The notes beneath the pieces are model-generated. The model saw only the letters and a program-made list of their open reading frames with translations. It made no database searches and was not told the DNA's origin. A DNA stretch of 64,000 nucleotides. Source: Linum tenue. Lineage: Eukaryota > Streptophyta > Magnoliopsida > Malpighiales > Linaceae. The stretch spans positions 1,504,909 to 1,568,908 of the forward strand of contig CAMGYJ010000007.1 of assembly GCA_946122785.1 (NCBI GenBank), given 5' to 3'. Made by a program: the position numbers and the translations under genes. Positions 37,301 to 48,600 of the stretch are shown one piece after another (within the stretch, counting starts at the first letter, position 1; each line of letters opens with the position of its first letter).

Positions 37301-40196
37301 ATTTTGGAGGCTGCAGATCACGGAATCAGGCCGAGCCAATTCTCCATTGATAATGAAGTCTATTGATCCTATTCTCCACGGATGGTAAGTCCATTAAGCA
37401 CCGATTTGGGCCAATTTATTTTGGATGGCATTTTCGTAATTTTTTGGGCGACGAAAGGCCATTTTCTTTTGATTTTGAAGGCTACAGATCACGAATTCAG
37501 CCTGAGGCTATTCTTCAACGATGATTAATTCCATTAAGTGCAGATTTGGGCAAATTTATTACGGGTCCATTTTTGGCCGATTCCAAAAGGGTTCCATCAC
37601 AGATTTCGGGCGATTTTTCCGAAATACCATTTTCATTCGTTTCTGGAGGCTGCAGATCACGGAATCAAGCCGAGCCTATTCTCCATTGATAATGAAGTCT
37701 ATAGATTCTATTCTCCACGGATGATAAGTCCATTAAGCACCGATTTGGGCCAATTTATTTTCGGATGACATTTTCGTAATTTTTTGGGAGACGAAAGGCC
37801 ATTTTCTTTTGATTTTGAAGGCTACAGATCACGAATTCAGCCTGAGGCTATTCTTCAACGATGATTAATTCCATTAAGTGCATATTTGGGCAAATTTATT
37901 CCGGGTCCATTTTTGGCCGATTCCAAAAGGGTACCATCACAGATTTCTGGCGATTTTTCCGAAATGTCATTTTCTTTCATTTCTGGAGGCTGCATATGAC
38001 GAAATCAGGCCGAGCCTATTCTCCATTGATAATGAAGTCTATTGATCCTATTCTCCCCGTATGATAATTCCATTAAGCACCGATTTGAGCCAATTTATTT
38101 CGGATGGCATTTTCGTAATTTTTTGGCCTACGAAAGGCAATTTTCTTTAGATTTTGAAGGCTACAGGTCACGAATTCAGCCTGAGGCTATTCTTCAACGC
38201 TGATTAATTCCGTTAAGTGCAGATTTGGGCAAATTTATTCCGGGTCCATTTTTGGCCGATTCCAAAAGGGTTCCATCACAGATTTCGGCCGATTTTTCCG
38301 AAATACCATTTTCTTTCGTTTCTGGAGGCTGCAGATCACGGAATCAAGCCGAGCCTATTCTCCATTGATAATGAAGTCTATTGATCCTATTCTCCACGGA
38401 TGGTAAGTCCATTAAGCACCGATTTGGGCCAATTTATTTTGGATGGCATTTTCGTAATTTTTTGGTCGACGAAAGGCCATTTTATTTGGATTTTGAAGGC
38501 TACAGATCAAGGATTCGGCCTAAGGCTATTCTTCAACGATGATTAAGTCCATTAAGTGCTGATTTAGCCGAATTTATTTCCTGTCCATTTTTGGCAGATT
38601 CCAAAGGGGTACCATCACAGATTTCGGGCGATTTATCCGAAATGCCATTTTCTTTCGTTTCTGGAGGCTGCAGATCACGGAATCAGGCCGAGCCAATTCT
38701 CCATTGATAAGAAGTCTATTGTTCCTATTCTCCACGGATGGTAAGTCCATTAGCACCGATTTGGGCCAATTTATTTTGGATGGCATTTTCGTAATTTTTT
38801 GGCCTACGAAAGGCCATTTTCTTTTGATTTTGAAGGCTACAGATCACGGATTCAGCCTGAGGCTATTCTTCAACGATGATTAAGTCCATTAAGTGCAGAC
38901 TTGGGCGAATTTATTCCGTGTCCATTTTTGGCAGATTCCAAAGGGGTACCATCACAGATTTCGGGCGATTTTTCCGAAATCCCATTTTCTTTCGTTTCTG
39001 GAGGCTGCAGATCACGGAATCAGGCCGAGCCAATTCTCCATTGATAATGAAGTCTATTGATTCTTTTCTCCACGGATGGTAAGTCAATTAAGCACCGATT
39101 TGGGCCAATTTATTTTGGATGGCATTTTCGTAATGTTTTGGGCGACGAAAAGCCATTGCTTTTGATTTTGAAGGCTGCAGATCACGGATTCAGCCTGAGG
39201 CTATTCTTCAACGATGATTAAGTCCATTAAGTGCAGATTTGGGCGAATTTATTCCGTGTCCATTTTTGGCAGATTCCAAAGGGGTACCATCACAGATTTC
39301 GGGCGATTTTTCCGAAATGCCATTTTCTTTCGTTTCTGGAGGCTGCAGATCACGGAATCAGGTCGAGCCTATTCTCCATTGATAATGAAGTCTATTGGTC
39401 CTATTCTCCACGGTTGATAAATCCATTAAGCACCGATTTGGGCCAATTTATTTTCGGATGACATTTTCGTAATTTTTCGAGCGACGAAAGGCCATTTTCT
39501 TTGGATTTTGAAGGCTACATATCACGGATTCGGTCTGAGGCTATTCTTCAACGATGATTAAGTCCAATAAGTGCCGATTTGGCCGAATTTATTTCCTTTC
39601 CATTTTTGGCAGATTCAAAAGGGGTAACATCACAGATTTAAGTCGATTTTCCGAAATGCCATTTTCTTTCGATTTTGGAGGCTGCAGATCATGGAATCAG
39701 ACCGAGCCGATTCTCCATTGCTATTGAAGTCTATTGATTCTTTTCTCCACGGATGGTAAGTCAATTAAGCACTGATTTGGCCCAATTTATTTTGGATGGC
39801 ATTTTCGTAATGTTTTGGGCGACGAAAAGCCATTTTCTTTTGATTTTGAAGGCTGCAGATCACGGATTCAGCCTGAGGCTATTCTTCAACGATGATTTAG
39901 TACATTAAGTGCCGATTTGGGCGAATTTATTCCCGGGCCATTTTTGGCAGATTCCAAAGGTGTACCATCACAGATTTCCGGCGATTTTTCCGAAATGCCA
40001 TTTTGTTTCGTTTCTGGAGGCGGCAGATCAAGGAATCAGGCCGATCCTATTCTCCATTGATAATGAAGTCTATTGATCTTATTCTCCGCGGATGATAAGT
40101 CCATTAAGCACCAATTTGGACCAATTTATTTTCGGATGGCATTTTCGTAAGTTTTTGGGCGACGAAAGGCCATTTTCTTTGGGTTTTGAATGCTAC
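34371..40196 (+). repeat. satellite block III, mixed monomers including the GGCCGAATTTATTTCCTGTCC variant
   Basis: From about 35.8 kb a new A-unit variant appears (GATTTGGCCGAATTTATTTCC), often with ATTTTCCGAAATG (one T fewer than usual) and CGATTTTGGAGG. The B unit often starts GGATGGTAAG and reads TTATTTTGGATGGC. A nine-monomer-spaced duplication is visible: the rare GGCGGCAGATCAAGGAATC plus GGCCGATC occurs near 36,970 and 40,020. The last monomer is split by the LTR element at 40,197. Confidence 0.75.
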
Positions 40197-40317
40197 TGTA
40201 ACATCCCGTTACGGCAAAACTCATTTTTCGATCGCTAGAAAGTTCGGGATTTAAAATCGAGCATTTCGACACTATTTCGACGAAAATCGGATTATCAATC
40301 GATCGGATAAGTATACG

Positions 40318-40401
40318 TATTAATTATATATATAATATATTATATATAATTATATATATAATACATATTATATATATAATTACACTAAGCGGCCGGGCCG
40401 C
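40318..40401 (+). promoter_or_regulatory. AT-rich palindromic tract and GC palindrome in the left LTR
   Basis: About 60 bp of alternating TA/AATTA words (40320-40380) are largely self-complementary and could form cruciforms or serve as a TATA region of the U3 promoter. It is followed at 40389-40401 by the palindrome GCGGCCGGGCCGC. The same structure is in the right LTR at 43395-43478. Promoter function is inferred from position only. Confidence 0.45.
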
Positions 40402-41581
40402 ATATATATTAACATTTCCCCCTGTCCATTATCTCCATCATCAATCTTCTTCGGTTCCATTTATTTGGACCGAGAGCACAGACCGCGCACAGGGCATCGC
40501 GAGGGGGGAATTTTCATAGCTCAATTCTTGAGCATTTCTGATCCAAAAATCTCGTAGGTAATGCCTAATCCATCCATTCATCGTTATTTATCGATTTAGA
40601 GCTTTAAAACGAGTTTTTGGTTCAGGAATTTCTTGAATTCCCGATAAGCCAAATTAGGGTTTCGGAGTATCCGGAAGCCGGATTGAGCCCAAATTTCATA
40701 TACGAGCTTCCTGCAGCGAGGTAATCAATCCTCTAGTTCTAATCCATGAATTTCGGCTACTATTTAGGTCGGAGCCGGGATCGCTGAATTTAGCTCCGGC
40801 CAAGGTTTGATGTGTTTTTATCAAGAATTTGACCCGGAGCCTGGAACTAATATTGACGGGGATACTGCAGGGGATATTAGGGCGGTCTCGGATTTTAATT
40901 CGGGGTTCGTTCGTGAAATTGACGTTTTAGTACGGGAGGCTAGAACCGGTGTTTGAACGACCAGAACTGGTGAGGGATTAGCACGGCATACCGGGTTTGT
41001 CGTATCACGATAATTATATTGATGCTTAGAATTGATCTAGGTGAACTAGAATGGCATGATTAGGGGTGTATGGACTTTTGTGCTATATGATGAACCCTGG
41101 ACTGCTATATGATATTATTGACTTGCCCTAATCGATATGGACCTGGCTTATGCTGATGATTGTGTATATGTTGCAAATTGTGGGCTTGACTGTTGATATG
41201 CCTTATGATGGTTCGAAAAGGTAATAGGGTATGATTGTTCATGATTGTTGTATTTGGATGCACATGTGGGAAAATATATATTCTCTGGTGATATTATGAT
41301 GTTTAAGGAGGATGACTTGCACGAGGGTTTATCCCGAGGAAGTGCAATTATACGACTCCTGATTTACCTATGTTGAGCCAATTGTGGCCGGGTCAAGTAC
41401 ATGTGTAAGTAACGAATTATGATTAAGCAAGATGAGATATGGATCATGTATAAGGACATCAAGTAAGAGTGATTTGGTCTCATGGTCAATTACATAGTAA
41501 TTAGGGCTCCCCATGCTATTACTCCGTTATGATATGTTATGTCACACCCCTGATGTGGTGTTGACCGTTGATTCATCATGA

Positions 41582-41737
41582 GATATGACCACACCCAGAG
41601 TGGTGTTGAGTCCGATATGACCACACCCATAGTGGTGTCAGGTCCGATATGACCACACCCAGAGTGGTGTCAGGTCCGATATGACTACACCGGCAGTGGT
41701 GGGTCCGATATGACCACATCCACGAGATGTTTGGTCC
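41582..41737 (+). repeat. five tandem repeats of about 32 bp in the left LTR
   Basis: The units start GATATGACCACACCC and end GGTCC or AGTCC. They lie at 41582, 41614, 41646, 41678 (29 bp) and 41707 (31 bp). A more diverged half unit precedes them near 41550. Each unit contains a small inverted repeat (CCACACC and GGTGT), so short hairpins are possible. The right-LTR copies are at 44659-44814. Confidence 0.85.
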
Positions 41738-42452
41738 GTATTCCCGGGAGAGTAATTAGCATGGGAGTAGCCAGGCGCCTATAAGTAAAACATGATAAGA
41801 TGCATATGCATAAGTCAAGGTGGTTGAGTCTTTTTCCTATTGGGATGTCGGATGCCTGAGGTCTGATCCTAGTGCTATGGCTTGTTTGCTAGATGTATGG
41901 TAGGGGTATGCTCTGTTATGAACTCACGATGCTATGATTATCTCACTCAGCTATGAGCTGACCCTCTTTTATTCTTTTCCTCTGCTTATGCTATGTGTAA
42001 GCAGATCATCAGCAGCAGCAGTAGATAAGTGTTAGGTGGGAGAGGAGCTAGAGTTGAAGCCAGGATGAGGTATGGTCTTCAACTATTCTGTGCTTGGACT
42101 ACTACTCGGGATTTTGGCCAGTGATCCACACCTTTTTGTAAAAAAATGTTTTGAGAACGTTTTTCATGTGCATACTAGCTTCTGATGTAGTGTGAGATAT
42201 CCACAGGTGTGGAAAGTTGATGATATGTGTATATTGTGTAATTATGTAAGTTGTGATGATTATAGCATGTATCAGTATGGTTTGCAGTTGTGGAGTATGA
42301 AACTGTGACTATGGCTATGAAAAGCCAAGGCATATGGTTGTGAGTATATATGTTTGTGATGAATTATTTTGCAGGATCAGATGGAAGAACTGTTAGCCCA
42401 TTACGCGAGTAATTCATGTCGAAATTTAATTTGGGTAAATTTTGATAATTAG

Positions 42453-42529
42453 TGTAACACCCGAGATTAATTCCGCTGCAATTGTATGAACAATATGATT
42501 AGGCAAAATGTACAGGGTAGGGTGTTACA
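42453..42529 (+). repeat. 77-bp segment with perfect 10-bp inverted ends at the LTR 3' end
   Basis: TGTAACACCC (42453-42462) and GGGTGTTACA (42520-42529) are exact reverse complements and bound the last 77 bp of the LTR. The left word closely matches the LTR's own first bases (TGTAACATCCC). The same segment is at 45530-45606 in the right LTR. Confidence 0.8.
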
Positions 42530-42532
42530 GTT

Positions 42533-42544
42533 TGGTATCAGAGC
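42533..42544 (+). other. primer-binding site for initiator methionine tRNA
   Basis: TGGTATCAGAGC lies three bases after the left LTR and is complementary to the 3' end of plant initiator Met tRNA, the usual PBS in plant LTR elements. It fixes the element's orientation and the LTR boundary. Confidence 0.95.
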
Positions 42545-43236
42545 TGGTTTGTTTTCTGCATTATGGGTATGTTACTTTCACTCTTGAGGACTGATCACCC
42601 TCGTAAGGGGAGGGAGTACTCCATGCCTGTATTTGCACTAAACTTTCCAGGATTGGGACCAAAGGTGATGATGTGTTGCATAGTCAGCTGCATATGGTCA
42701 AACATGATTTTGAGTATTTGAAGGAATCTTGAAAATTTTATGGTTTAAGAGATTTTGAAAATTTTGTTGAGTTTTTATCTTGTTTTACAAGTTATAATTT
42801 CGGAGAAAGTTTTAATGGTGTGTGGATCAAGTTATGGCCAATATTTCCTTGTAGCTCGCACAGAAGTTGTTCTAGAAATCCTACTAACCAATCGAGAAGC
42901 ATGGTGGCTAGCTATGCAATGCCGTTGGGTTTAGGCTGTGCTAACATGACGAGTTGTTGTGGTAGAATTTTTAATATGGATATGATTCTTGATGTTGGGG
43001 TGGCTAACATTTTCTAGGTTACCAATCTTGCTTAATAAGTTATGTTTTGAACTTGTTGATGTGTTTTGTTGTGATAGCCCAGTGTAGGTTTTTGAAACCT
43101 TATATTGGGAACTTGAGGTGCTATGTGTTTAGTTATGTACTTCAGATCTCCTAACCTAAGAGTTAGGTAGTAACAAGATATGTGATAGTATCTTCCAGGA
43201 GGAGAACGAGTAGATGCGAGAATTGACTGAAGGTTA

Positions 43237-43254
43237 GATTTCGAGGACGAAATC
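43237..43254 (+). other. inverted-repeat motif upstream of the PPT, possible remnant of the pol 3' end
   Basis: GATTTCGAGGACGAAATC is a 7-bp perfect inverted repeat around AGGA. From memory, similar words end the integrase region of plant Tekay/Del-like gypsy elements just before the PPT. Here no upstream integrase survives. Confidence 0.5.
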
Positions 43255-43259
43255 TTTTT

Positions 43260-43272
43260 AAGGAGGGGAGAA
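43260..43272 (+). other. polypurine tract
   Basis: AAGGAGGGGAGAA is 13 purines in a row, ending one base before the right LTR. It is the expected primer site for plus-strand DNA synthesis. Confidence 0.9.
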
Positions 43273-43273
43273 T

Positions 43274-45606
43274 TGTAACATCCCGTTACGGCAAAACTCA
43301 TTTTTCGATCGCTAGAAAGTTCGGGATTTAAAATCGAGCATTTCGACACTATTTCGACGAAAATCGGATTATCAATCGATCGGATAAGTATACGTATTAA
43401 TTATATATATAATATATTATATATAATTATATATATAATACATATTATATATATAATTACACTAAGCGGCCGGGCCGCATATATATTAACATTTCCCCCT
43501 GTCCATTATCTCCATCATCAATCTTCTTCGGTTCCATTTATTTGGACCGAGAGCACAGACCGCGCACAGGGCATCGCGAGGGGGGAATTTTCATAGCTCA
43601 ATTCTTGAGCATTTCTGATCCAAAAATCTCGTAGGTAATGCCTAATCCATCCATTCATCGTTATTTATCGATTTAGAGCTTTAAAATGAGTTTTTGGTTC
43701 AGGAATTTCTTGAATTCCCGATAAGCCAAATTAGGGTTTCGGAGTATCCGGAAGCCGGATTGAGCCCAAATTTCATATACGAGCTTCCTGCAGCGAGGTA
43801 ATCAATCCTCTAGTTCTAATCCATGAATTTCGGCTACTATTTAGGTCGGAGCCGGGATCGCTGAATTTAGCTCCGGCCAAGGTTTGATGTGTTTTTATCA
43901 AGAATTTGACCCGGAGCCTGGAACTAATATTGACGGGGATACTGCAGGGGATATTAGGGCGGTCTCGGATTTTAATTCGGGGTTCGTTCGTGAAATTGAC
44001 GTTTTAGTACGGGAGGCTAGAACCGGTGTTTGAACGACCAGAACTGGTGAGGGATTAGCACGGCATACCGGGTTTGTCGTATCACGATAATTATATTGAT
44101 GCTTAGAATTGATCTAGGTGAACTAGAATGGCATGATTAGGGGTGTATGGACTTTTGTGCTATATGATGAACCCTGGACTGCTATATGATATTATTGACT
44201 TGCCCTAATCGATATGGACCTGGCTTATGCTGATGATTGTGTATATGTTGCAAATTGTGGGCTTGACTGTTGATATGCCTTATGATGGTTCGAAAAGGTA
44301 ATAGGGTATGATTGTTCATGATTGTTGTATTTGGATGCACATGTGGGAAAATATATATTCTCTGGTGATATTATGATGTTTAAGGAGGATGACTTGCACG
44401 AGGGTTTATCCCGAGGAAGTGCAATTATACGACTCCTGATTTACCTATGTTGAGCCAATTGTGGCCGGGTCAAGTACATGTGTAAGTAACGAATTATGAT
44501 TAAGCAAGATGAGATATGGATCATGTATAAGGACATCAAGTAAGAGTGATTTGGTCTCATGGTCAATTACATAGTAATTAGGGCTCCCCATGCTATTACT
44601 CCGTTATGATATGTTATGTCACACCCCTGATGTGGTGTTGACCGTTGATTCATCATGAGATATGACCACACCCAGAGTGGTGTTGAGTCCGATATGACCA
44701 CACCCATAGTGGTGTCAGGTCCGATATGACCACACCCAGAGTGGTGTCAGGTCCGATATGACTACACCGGCAGTGGTGGGTCCGATATGACCACATCCAC
44801 GAGATGTTTGGTCCGTATTCCCGGGAGAGTAATTAGCATGGGAGTAGCCAGGCGCCTATAAGTAAAACATGATAAGATGCATATGCATAAGTCAAGGTGG
44901 TTGAGTCTTTTTCCTATTGGGATGTCGGATGCCTGAGGTCTGATCCTAGTGCTATGGCTTGTTTGCTAGATGTATGGTAGGGGTATGCTCTGTTATGAAC
45001 TCACGATGCTATGATTATCTCACTCAGCTATGAGCTGACCCTCTTTTATTCTTTTCCTCTGCTTATGCTATGTGTAAGCAGATCATCAGCAGCAGCAGTA
45101 GATAAGTGTTAGGTGGGAGAGGAGCTAGAGTTGAAGCCAGGATGAGGTATGGTCTTCAACTATTCTGTGCTTGGACTACTACTCGGGATTTTGGCCAGTG
45201 ATCCACACCTTTTTGTAAAAAAATGTTTTGAGAACGTTTTTCATGTGCATACTAGCTTCTGATGTAGTGTGAGATATCCACAGGTGTGGAAAGTTGATGA
45301 TATGTGTATATTGTGTAATTATGTAAGTTGTGATGATTATAGCATGTATCAGTATGGTTTGCAGTTGTGGAGTATGAAACTGTGACTATGGCGATGAAAA
45401 GCCAAGGCATATGGTTGTGAGTATATATGTTTGTGATGAATTATTTTGCAGGATCAGATGGAAGAACTGTTAGCCCATTACGCGAGTAATTCATGTCGAA
45501 ATTTAATTTGGGTAAATTTTGATAATTAGTGTAACACCCGAGATTAATTCCGCTGCAATTGTATGAACAATATGATTAGGCAAAATGTACAGGGTAGGGT
45601 GTTACA
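43274..45606 (+). repeat. right LTR (2,333 bp)
   Basis: It is the same length as the left LTR and collinear at a constant offset of 3,077 bp, with two substitutions seen and no indel. It ends TGTTACA, followed by the second GCTAC target duplication and resumption of the interrupted satellite monomer. Confidence 0.95.
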
Positions 45607-48600
45607 GCTACATATCACGGATTTGGGCTGAGGCTATTCTTTAACGATGATTAAGTCCATTAAGTGCAGATTTGGGCGAATTTATTCCGGGTCCATTTTT
45701 GGCAGCTTCCAAAGGGGTAGCATCACAGATTTCGGTCGATTTTCAGAAATGCCATTTTCTTTCGATTTTGGAGGCTGCAGATCACGGAATCAGGCCGAGC
45801 CAATTCTCCATTGATAATGAAGTCTATTGATCCTATTCTCCACGGATGGTAAGTCCATTAAGCACCGATTTGGGCCAATTTATTTTGGACGGCATTTTCG
45901 TAATTTTTTGTGGGACGAAAGGCCATTTTCTTTTGATTTTGAAGGCTACAGATCACGAATTCAGCCTGAGGCTATTCTTCAACGATGATTAATTCCATTA
46001 AGTGCAAATTTGGGCAAATTTATTCCGGGTCCATTTTTGGCCGATTCCAAAAGGGTACTATCACAGATTTCTGGCGATTTTTCCGAAATGTCATTTTCTT
46101 TCATTTCTGGAGGCTGCATATCACGAAATCAGGCCGAGCCTATTCTCCATTGATAATGAAGTCTATTGATCCTATTCTCCCCGTATGATAATTCCATTAA
46201 GCACCGATTTGAGCCAATTTATTTCTGATGGCATTTTCGTAATTTTTTGGCCTACGAAAGGCAATTTTCTTTAGATTTTGAAGGCTACAGATCACGGATT
46301 TGGCCTGAGGCTATTCTTCAATGATGATTAAGTCCATAAAGTGCAGATTTGGGCGAATTTATTCCGGGTCGATTTTTGGCAGATTCCAAAAGGGTACCAT
46401 CACAGATTTCGGGCGATTTTTCTGAAATACCATTTTCTTTCGTTTCTAGAGGCTGCAGATCACAGAATCAAGCCGAGCCTATTCTCCATTGATAATGAAG
46501 TCTATTGATCCTATTCTCCACGGATGGTAAGTCCATTAAGCACCGATTTGGGCCAATTTATTTTGGATGGCATTTTCGTAATTTTTTGGTCGACGAAAGG
46601 CCATTTTATTTGGATTTTGAAGGCTACAGATCAAGGATTCAGCCTGAGGCTATTCTTGAACGATGATTAAGTCCATTAAGTGCAGATTTGGGCGAATTTA
46701 TTCCGGGTCCATTTTTGGCAGATTCCAAAGGGGTACCATCACAGATTTCGGGCGATTTTTCTGAAATGCCATTTTCTTTCGTTTCTGGAGGCTGCAGATC
46801 ACGGAATCAGACCGAGCCTTTTCTCCATTGATAATGAAGTCTATTGATCCTATTCTCCACGGTTGATAAGTCCATTAAGCACCGATTTGGGCCAATTTAT
46901 TTTCGGATGACATTTTCGTAATTTTTTGAGCGACGAAAGGCCATTTTCTTTGGATTTTGAAGGCTACATATCACGGATTCGGTCTGAGGCTATTCTTCAA
47001 CGATGATTAAGTCCATTAAGTGCCGATTTGGCCGAATTTATTTCCTTTCCATTTTTGGCAGATTCCAAAGGGGTACCATCACAGATTTAGGTCGATTTTC
47101 CGAAATGCCATTTTCTTTCGATTTTGGAGGCTGCAGATCACGGAATCAGGCCGAGCCAATTCTCTATTGGTAATGAAGTCTATTGATTCTTTTCTCCACG
47201 GATGGTAAGTCAATTAAGCACCGATTTGGGCCAATTTATTTTGGATGGCATTTTCGTAATGTTTTGGGCGACGAAAAGCCATTTTCTTTTGATTTTGAAG
47301 GCTGCAGATCACGGATTCAGCCTGAGGCTATTCTTCAACGATGATTTAGTACATTAAGTGCCAATTTGGGCGAATTTATTCCGGGTCCATTTTTGGCAGA
47401 TTCAAAAGGCGTACCATCACAGATTTCCGGCGATTTTTCCGAAATACCGTTTTGTTTCGTTTCTGGAGGCGGCAGATCAAGGAATCAGGCCGAGCCTATT
47501 CTCCTTTTATAATGAAGTCTATTGATCCTATTCTCCGCGGATGATAAGTCCATTAAGCACCGATTTGGACCAATTTATTTTCGGATGGCATTTTCGTAAT
47601 TTTTTGGGCGACGAAAGACCATTTTCTTTGGGTTTTGAATGCTACATATCACGGATTTAGGCTGAGGCTATTCTTTAACAATGATTAAGTCCATTAAGTG
47701 CAGATTTGGGCGAATTTATTCTGGGTCCATTTTTGGCAGCTTCCAAAGGGGTATACCTTCACAGATTTCGGTCGATTTTCCGAAATGCCATTTTCTTTCG
47801 ATTTTGGAGGCTGCAGATCACGGAATCAGGCCGAGCCAATTCTCCATTGATAATGAAGTCTATTGATCCTATACTCCACGGATGGTAAGTCCATTAAGCA
47901 CCGATTTGAGCCAATTTATTTTGGATGGCATTTTCGTAATTTTTTGGGCGACGAAAGGCCATTTTCTTTAGATTTTGAAGGCTATAGATCACGAATTCAG
48001 CCTGAGGCTATTCTTCAACGATGATTAAGTCCATTAAGTGGAGATTTGGGCGAATTTATTCCGGGCCCATTATTGGCAGATTCCAAAGGGGTACCATCAC
48101 AGATTTCGGGCGATTTTTCCGAAATACCATTTTCTTTCGTTTCTGGAGGCTGCAGATCATGGAATCAAGCCGAGCCTATTCTCCATTGATAATGAAGTCT
48201 ATTGATCCTATTCTCCACGGATGGTAAGTCCATTAAGCACCGATTTGGGCCAATTTATTTTAGATGGCAATTTCGTAACTTTTTGGTAACGAAAGGCCAT
48301 TTTATTTGGATTTTGAAGGCTACAGATCAAGGATTCGGCCTGAGGCTATTCTCCAACGATGATTAAGTCCATTAAGTGCCGATTTGGCCGAATTTATTTC
48401 CTGTGCATTTTTGGCAGATTCCAAGGGGGTACCATCACAGATTTTGGGCGATTTATGCGAAATGCCATTTTCTTTCGTTTCTGGAGGCTTCAGATCACGG
48501 AATAAGGCCGAGCCTATTCTCCCTTGATAATGAAGTCTATTGATCCTATTCTCCCCCTATGATAAGTCCATTAAGCACCGATTTTAGCCAATTTATTTCG

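Larger units (their letters stand above)
3690..40196 (+). repeat. satellite array, left part, about 339-bp tandem monomers
   Basis: This is an uninterrupted head-to-tail tandem array. Landmark words recur every 338-340 bp, for example GATGATTAAG at 11748 and 12087 (339 bp), at 38875 and 39213 (338 bp), and at 31071 and 31410 (339 bp). Almost every monomer carries GGGGTACC (KpnI) and CTGCAG (PstI). All monomers point the same way. With the part right of the retroelement there are roughly 160 copies (about 54.9 kb divided by 339). I do not recognise the family. The period of about 2 x 170 bp fits the dinucleosome-sized satellites common in plants. There are no genes in this interval; one recurring 60-68-codon ORF per monomer is a by-product. 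Confidence 0.97.
40197..42529 (+). repeat. left LTR (2,333 bp)
   Basis: It begins TGTAACATCCCG and ends GGGTGTTACA. By reading against the right LTR (offset 3,077) I found two differences: C at 40610 versus T at 43687, and T at 42316 versus G at 45393. No coding region is seen. It contains an AT-rich palindromic tract, five 32-bp tandem repeats and a 77-bp terminal inverted-repeat segment, listed separately. Confidence 0.95.
42530..43273 (+). other. retroelement interior (744 bp), no recognisable coding region
   Basis: After the PBS comes AT-rich leader-like sequence with no long ORF. A 65-codon plus ORF (42820-43017) and a minus ORF that runs into the right LTR (43032-43349) have no recognisable retroviral-type motifs. 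The 3' end retains GATTTCGAGGACGAAATC and the PPT. It appears to be a core from which gag-pol was lost. Confidence 0.8.
40197..45606 (+). mobile_element. non-autonomous Ty3/gypsy-type LTR retrotransposon, 5,410 bp, no gag-pol
   Basis: The two LTRs of 2,333 bp (TGTAACA...TGTTACA) flank an interior of only 744 bp. A PBS for initiator-Met tRNA directly follows the left LTR and a purine tract directly precedes the right LTR, so the orientation is plus. It is flanked by the 5-bp target duplication GCTAC (40192-40196 and 45607-45611) inside a satellite B unit. The interior has no recognisable gag, protease, RT, RNase H or integrase, so mobility would need enzymes from a relative. A GATTTCGAGGACGAAATC word before the PPT is, from memory, typical of the end of pol in plant Ty3/gypsy (Tekay/Del-like) elements. 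The lineage assignment is therefore tentative. Confidence 0.92.

Noticed and set aside
42820..43349. Short ORFs in the retroelement interior (42820-43017 plus, 43032-43349 minus)
   Set aside because: No gag, protease, RT or integrase motif is visible. The minus ORF runs across the LTR boundary, which a real gene would not do.
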